This document shows positions 60,606-64,000 of a stretch of 64,000 bases of DNA, in pieces. Below the pieces are notes generated by a model. It saw nothing but the letters and a program-made list of their open reading frames with translations. It ran no database searches and was not told where the DNA came from. The translations under genes were made by a program, and so were the position numbers. The number at the start of each line of letters is the position of its first letter. The first letter of the stretch is position 1. The DNA is from Vreelandella subglaciescola (GTDB lineage: Bacteria > Pseudomonadota > Gammaproteobacteria > Pseudomonadales > Halomonadaceae), in contig NZ_LT670847.1 of assembly GCF_900142895.1 (NCBI RefSeq), positions 2,728,001-2,792,000 of the forward strand, in the 5' to 3' direction.

Positions 60606-60701
60606 TCAGTCTTCCAGCGCAAATACCCAGCACTTGAGCGAGCGTCCGAGCAGGCGGCTGTGTACGGCGGTATAGGTCAAAAGCGCGGGTGTCTCGTTCA
60701 T
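60606..60701 (-). pseudogene. 31-residue truncated frame coupled to an upstream fragment
   Basis: 'MNETPALLTYTAVHSRLLGR...' then stop. Its ATG overlaps the stop of the preceding fragment as ATGA, the normal signature of two adjacent co-translated genes. The frame ends after 31 codons, so the rest of the original gene seems lost or frameshifted. Family not recognised. Confidence 0.4.
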
Positions 60702-60850
60702 CCTGAAGCCCCGGCGAAGTGCGATGCGGGCGGCAGCTGAATGCCGTGCTGGCTGGCCAGCCGCTGAATCTCCGGCACGTTAACCGCCAGCTTGGCCGGG
60801 TCAGCAATGTGGTTGTAGGTCTCGTCGTTGGCCTGAAAGGCATCCTGACA
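60698..60850 (-). pseudogene. C-terminal fragment of an unidentified protein
   Basis: The minus-strand frame from 60850 to the stop at 60698 encodes about 50 residues of protein-like sequence ('AFQANDETYNHIADPAKLAV', then 'NVPEIQRLASQHGIQLPPAS'). It begins just after an in-frame stop at 60851-60853 with no start codon, 13 bp from the end of the response regulator gene, so it is a 5'-truncated remnant. It is followed by an ATGA-coupled frame, as in operons. I do not recognise the family. Confidence 0.5.
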
Positions 60851-60862
60851 CTAGCCGCCACG

Positions 60863-61918
60863 TTACTCATCGGGTACCCGGCACATCATCGGGCCGGCGA
60901 GGATCAGCGCGATAAGGTCGGCTTGGCGGTTCGTGCCGGTTTTCTGAAACAAATTGCGCATGTGGAAGGAGATAGTCGTTTGCGACACGCCGAGCTCGGC
61001 GGCGACATCGGTGGCGCGGGCACTGCTGGCCAGCGCACCTGCGACTTTCGCTTCAGTTGGCGTCAGGCCGAAGAGCTCCATTAATAGCGCTTCGGGAACG
61101 CGTTTCAGGCGCCCCGACGCTGAGAGAAACAAGGCAACACAGGGGTGGCTGGAAGAGGGCGGGTCAGCGCGTGGAATCGCGCAGGCGAGTATCGAGGTGC
61201 CGCTCGTCTCATGGGCGTGCTGCAGCATGACGCCGGCGACCTTTTCTACACCGGCCCTTGCCGAGTCCAGGGTTTCGGCAATCGCGTGCTGCAAGGCTCG
61301 GTTCGAGAGTGGATCCACCGCCCAAACACCCTTCGTGCTGACATGAATAAAATCGGCATCGGCGGCCATCTCTTGGGCCGCACGGTTGATATGTACCTGC
61401 TTTCCCTGTTCATCCAACAGCACGATGCCTAGCGAAATCAGGTCTAGCGCATGCTCGGCACCGCCACCCGATAAGCCACTGATCGCACCCCGCAGCGTCG
61501 TCATTTCGTCGTCATGCCGGCGGCATATGCGCTTTACTTGGCGCAAATGGGCTTCAATCGTGGCCAGCATCAGGTCGTAGTCAACGGGCTTGATCAAGTA
61601 GTCATCGGCACCCGACAGCTTGCCGTCGATAACCTCGCGCGGCTCGGACAGGGCCGTCAAAAAGACGAAGGGAGTTGCTGCCAGCTCGGGGCGCTGCTGA
61701 CGCAGGATGTTGAGCAGTTCATAGCCATCGAGACCAGGCATTGTAATGTCGCAGAGCAGCAGGTCGGGCGTGCTATCTGCCAGCAGATCAAGCGCCTGCT
61801 GACCATCGGCCGCCGCCAATACGTGGTATCCGGCTTCCTGCAGTTCTTCGACGATATCGTTGCGTAGCGCCTGTTCGTCCTCGACCACAAAAATCAATAC
61901 GCTATCGGCTCCCTTCAT
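60863..61918 (-). CDS. Response regulator, receiver plus LuxR-type DNA-binding domain
   Basis: 351 residues. Receiver domain (about 5-120) with acidic pocket 'VVEDE', phosphoacceptor Asp57 in 'LLLCDITMPGLDGYELL', Thr in 'FLTAL' and Lys in 'YLIKPVDYD'. A middle PAS-like sensory region (about 155-275, 'LGIVLLDEQGKQVHINRAAQEM') is unusual for a response regulator. The C-terminal LuxR/GerE helix-turn-helix is 'LFGLTPTEAKVAGALASSARATDVAAELGVSQTTISFHMRNLFQKTG'. GGGAGAG at the end of the kinase gene serves as ribosome site; the kinase stop is 3 bp upstream. Cognate partner is surely that kinase. The last few residues ('MMCRVPDE') may be altered by the junction with the decayed patch. Confidence 0.92.
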   Translation of the reverse strand: MKGADSVLIFVVEDEQALRNDIVEELQEAGYHVLAAADGQQALDLLADSTPDLLLCDITMPGLDGYELLNILRQQRPELAATPFVFLTALSEPREVIDGKLSGADDYLIKPVDYDLMLATIEAHLRQVKRICRRHDDEMTTLRGAISGLSGGGAEHALDLISLGIVLLDEQGKQVHINRAAQEMAADADFIHVSTKGVWAVDPLSNRALQHAIAETLDSARAGVEKVAGVMLQHAHETSGTSILACAIPRADPPSSSHPCVALFLSASGRLKRVPEALLMELFGLTPTEAKVAGALASSARATDVAAELGVSQTTISFHMRNLFQKTGTNRQADLIALILAGPMMCRVPDE

Positions 61919-61921
61919 GTC

Positions 61922-63688
61922 TTACTCTCTCCCAAAACGAGGCAGCGTCATGCGAAAGGTTACCCCTTCACTGAAGGGCTGCAAGGTCACCTCGCCACCC
62001 TGCATCCGCGCCAGCGTGCGCGCCATGAATAGCCCAATGCCGGTGCCGGCGATGCCGACGCTGCTCGCGCCGCGATAGTTGCGTTCGAATAGATGCTCGC
62101 GGTCTTCCTCGGCAATGGGGGCACCCGCATTGTGCACGTCGCAAGACGCATGCTGAGCGTTGCCGTGCAGGATCACTGATACCGGCGTATCGGGGGGTGC
62201 GTATTTGACGGCGTTGGACAGCAGGTTTTCCAGCACCTGTTCAGCATGGGTTGGGTCGCAGAGCACGGAATAGTGCTCTGTTATTGCGTATTGAATCATG
62301 ATTTTGCGTTCCGGCGTGGCCTCACGCTGGCGCGCGCTAACTACCTCGGCGATGTCGCCTAAATCACACTTTACGCGGCGCGCCCCCAGCTGGCCGGCAT
62401 CCAGTCTTGCCGCATCTAGCGTGCTTTCTACCAGCCGCGTTAGTCCAGCAATGGCGCTTCGCGCACGGCCTGCGCGTTCGGCGACTTCGTCCGGTGCGGC
62501 GCGCGTTCCTCGTCGAATGAGTCGCTGCAGGGCTGAGTCGGCGACGGCCAACGGCGTGCGGAACTGGTGCGAGACCATGGCCGCAAAGTTACGGTAGAGA
62601 TCAGCCGCCGACTTTTCCCGCTGCAGGGCGCTGTCCAAATCACGCGTGCGCTCCACCACCAACTCTTCCAGGCGATCGCGGTCGGCGGCATCTTGCTGTT
62701 GTGCGGTATGTCGGTCAGAGGCATCGTAAATAAACACAATAGCGCCCAGGATGACGCCATCATCGCGCAGCGGAAAAAACCGCAGGTCTACGTGCAGAGG
62801 GGCGTCGCGACCTTGCTGAAACAGTGGCTGCAAGGTTTGCTGCGAGGTTTCGCCGTCAAGCGCCTGCGCCACGCCCCGGCGCACTGTGGAGATGTCGAAA
62901 AAGCCCGCTACTTCGGTAAGCGCACGGCCTACCGCTTGTTTGGCCGGTTTGCCCACCATCTCGGCCATGGCGCCATTCCAGAGTGTGCAGCGCCCCGCAT
63001 GGTCTACCGCCAGGATGCCTTCACCGCTCGATGAAATCAGCAGCGCCGAAAAGTCCCGTTCGCGCCGCAGCATGTGATTGCGCTGGCGCGTCTGGCGCAG
63101 TGCCAGCACGAGCGTAAGCGCCAGAATGCCGCCTGCGACCATAATGCCGATCAAGAAGGCAATAATCTGGCGCAGCTGTGCGCGGTAGGTTTCCAGTCGT
63201 CCGCCTAGGTCATCCCACTCGGCGATCATGGCCGCATTGGCCGCCCGTCCGAAAAAACGCGAGAACGGGGCCAACGCAGCACGTAGGCGCGGGGCATCGC
63301 CGGGCGAGAAGTGGGCAGCCGTCGGCGCCATTTCGACCATCGCATCGCTTAGCCGATCGAGATCGTCGTCAAAGCCGATTTTTTCGATAAAGCGGCGCTG
63401 TGGTCCGTCGTTGAGCAGCGCAACTCGGCTGGCGAGAATGTCAAAACGCAGGGAAACATCGTCTGCTCCCGCCTTACCTAGCTCGGCCAGCATTGCCGTT
63501 GCAGACAACCTCAGCGCCGCCACCTCGCTTTGGTGCAGCACCCAGAGCATGTTCTTTTCCGCCTCGACGCGCATGGCGCTTTCGACCTCGAACATGCGCA
63601 TCAGCGAAAACGTCAGCAGCACTGCAAAAACGAGCACGGCGACCAGCGGAAGGATGACGCCGAAGATCGTATTGCCAACCCGTCTCAT
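61922..63688 (-). CDS. Membrane sensor histidine kinase
   Basis: 588 residues from ATG 63688, which overlaps the preceding stop as ATGA; the longer reading to 63715 needs TTG. Two membrane helices (about 7-29 and 174-196) enclose a periplasmic helical sensor. Then a PAS domain (about 210-325, 'LLISSSGEGILAVDHAGRCTLWNGAMAEMVG'), the HisKA segment with His374 ('NFAAMVSHQFRTPLAVADSALQRL'), and the ATPase domain ('VLENLLSNAVKYAPPDTP', 'GTGIGLFMARTLARMQGGEVTL'). It should phosphorylate the response regulator encoded downstream. The signal is unknown, but may be bound by the periplasmic protein encoded just upstream. Confidence 0.93.
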   Translation of the reverse strand: MRRVGNTIFGVILPLVAVLVFAVLLTFSLMRMFEVESAMRVEAEKNMLWVLHQSEVAALRLSATAMLAELGKAGADDVSLRFDILASRVALLNDGPQRRFIEKIGFDDDLDRLSDAMVEMAPTAAHFSPGDAPRLRAALAPFSRFFGRAANAAMIAEWDDLGGRLETYRAQLRQIIAFLIGIMVAGGILALTLVLALRQTRQRNHMLRRERDFSALLISSSGEGILAVDHAGRCTLWNGAMAEMVGKPAKQAVGRALTEVAGFFDISTVRRGVAQALDGETSQQTLQPLFQQGRDAPLHVDLRFFPLRDDGVILGAIVFIYDASDRHTAQQQDAADRDRLEELVVERTRDLDSALQREKSAADLYRNFAAMVSHQFRTPLAVADSALQRLIRRGTRAAPDEVAERAGRARSAIAGLTRLVESTLDAARLDAGQLGARRVKCDLGDIAEVVSARQREATPERKIMIQYAITEHYSVLCDPTHAEQVLENLLSNAVKYAPPDTPVSVILHGNAQHASCDVHNAGAPIAEEDREHLFERNYRGASSVGIAGTGIGLFMARTLARMQGGEVTLQPFSEGVTFRMTLPRFGRE

Positions 63689-64000
63689 TGCACGTCGAGC
63701 TGGTAAAGCTGCCAAACCCAGCGGTAGTCATAGCGAATGTCTTGCAGCGCTTCATGATCATCGCGGGGGTAGACGATCCACAGCGGGCCTTTATCATCAC
63801 GACTCAAGGTTTGGTCATCCATGCGGTAGGCAACGATCACATCAAAATCGTAAAAATCCGCCATGGGAATATCTACCGCGTAGTCGTTTAACGCAACGGC
63901 GGTAACATGGTCGCCCTCCGCCGCCAGCTGCTCCAGCAGGTCGCGCATTAAAAAGCCGGTAAAGGTGTGCTGGCCGTCGGTTACGACCGTTGATGTCACA
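63685..64000 (-). CDS. Molybdopterin-binding-fold (SUOX-like) protein, C-terminal part
   Basis: About 105 residues; the 5' end lies beyond the window. 'FTGFLMRDLLEQLAAEGDHVTAVALNDYAVDIPMADFYDFDVIVAYRMDDQTLSRDDKGPLWIVYPRDD' matches the C-terminal half of the oxidoreductase molybdopterin-binding domain (SUOX-N fold), where 'ALNDY..D.P..D' and 'GPLWIVYP' are landmarks. Small single-domain members of this fold occur next to sensor kinases. It may be a ligand-binding partner rather than an enzyme, since the cofactor-binding Cys is not in the visible part. Stop overlaps the kinase start by four bases. Confidence 0.72.
   Translation of the reverse strand, partial: VTSTVVTDGQHTFTGFLMRDLLEQLAAEGDHVTAVALNDYAVDIPMADFYDFDVIVAYRMDDQTLSRDDKGPLWIVYPRDDHEALQDIRYDYRWVWQLYQLDVQ

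Overview
The window looks like a chromosomal segment of a high-GC gammaproteobacterium, most likely a halophile of the Halomonas type. This is inferred from base composition, PomB-like (sodium-type) stator sequence, and the mix of deo, fhu, RND and LpxR-family genes; no database search was possible. Almost all of it is ordinary, densely packed core sequence. The accessory material consists of three complete insertion sequences and a small, decayed, less GC-rich patch next to dusA. I saw no tRNA, rRNA or CRISPR array.

Layout. 1-9.3 kb: iron-siderophore locus. A FhuA-type TonB-dependent receptor gene is split by a complete IS66 element; then come fhuC (minus strand), and fhuB, fhuF and a PvdE/SyrD-type exporter (plus strand), with Fur-like boxes between fhuC and fhuB. 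9.3-15.5 kb: a second ABC exporter and three cell-wall enzymes (two L,D-transpeptidase-type proteins and one M23 endopeptidase). 15.9-18.5 kb: a LysR regulator, a glutathionyl-hydroquinone reductase and a PRC-barrel protein. 18.6-20.2 kb: an IS1182-family element. 20.2-25 kb: a DEAD-box RNA helicase with a long structured leader, endonuclease V, and a two-gene amidoligase plus class I glutamine-amidotransferase-like module. 25-31.5 kb: a large MscS channel, a degenerate J-like membrane protein, a TerB/J-domain protein, a 470-residue membrane protein of unknown function and a class V aminotransferase.

31.7-39.5 kb: a tightly overlapping deoC-deoA-deoB-deoD-cdd nucleoside-salvage operon read leftwards, tenA, and an LpxL-like acyltransferase flanked by two related DUF4870-type membrane genes, then a VOC protein. 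39.7-45.8 kb: an acyl-CoA dehydrogenase/enoyl-CoA hydratase pair, LpxR lipid A deacylase, a YghU-like GST, a MOSC protein and an OsmC protein. 46-48.5 kb: flagellar stator genes pomA and pomB, separated by an IS5-family element that sits exactly between them. 48.5-57.3 kb: NudL and YqfO-like proteins, a TolC-adaptor-RND tripartite efflux operon, and a TetR/AcrR regulator; near-identical operator-like motifs occur upstream of the efflux adaptor and the regulator, with a weaker one before tolC. 57.4-59.4 kb: an AstE-like deacylase and dusA. 59.4-60.86 kb: the decayed patch. 60.86-64 kb: a translationally coupled operon of a molybdopterin-binding-fold protein, a membrane histidine kinase and a LuxR-type response regulator.

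The strongest unusual observations are: the exact IS66 disruption of fhuA (8-bp target duplication, frame restored across the site); the IS5 insertion that removes pomA-pomB coupling; an IS1182 insertion at CTAG inside the loop of an inverted repeat; the shared operator of the efflux genes; the amidoligase/amidotransferase pair; short imperfect tandem repeats in several intergenic leaders; and gene fragments in the dusA-adjacent patch.
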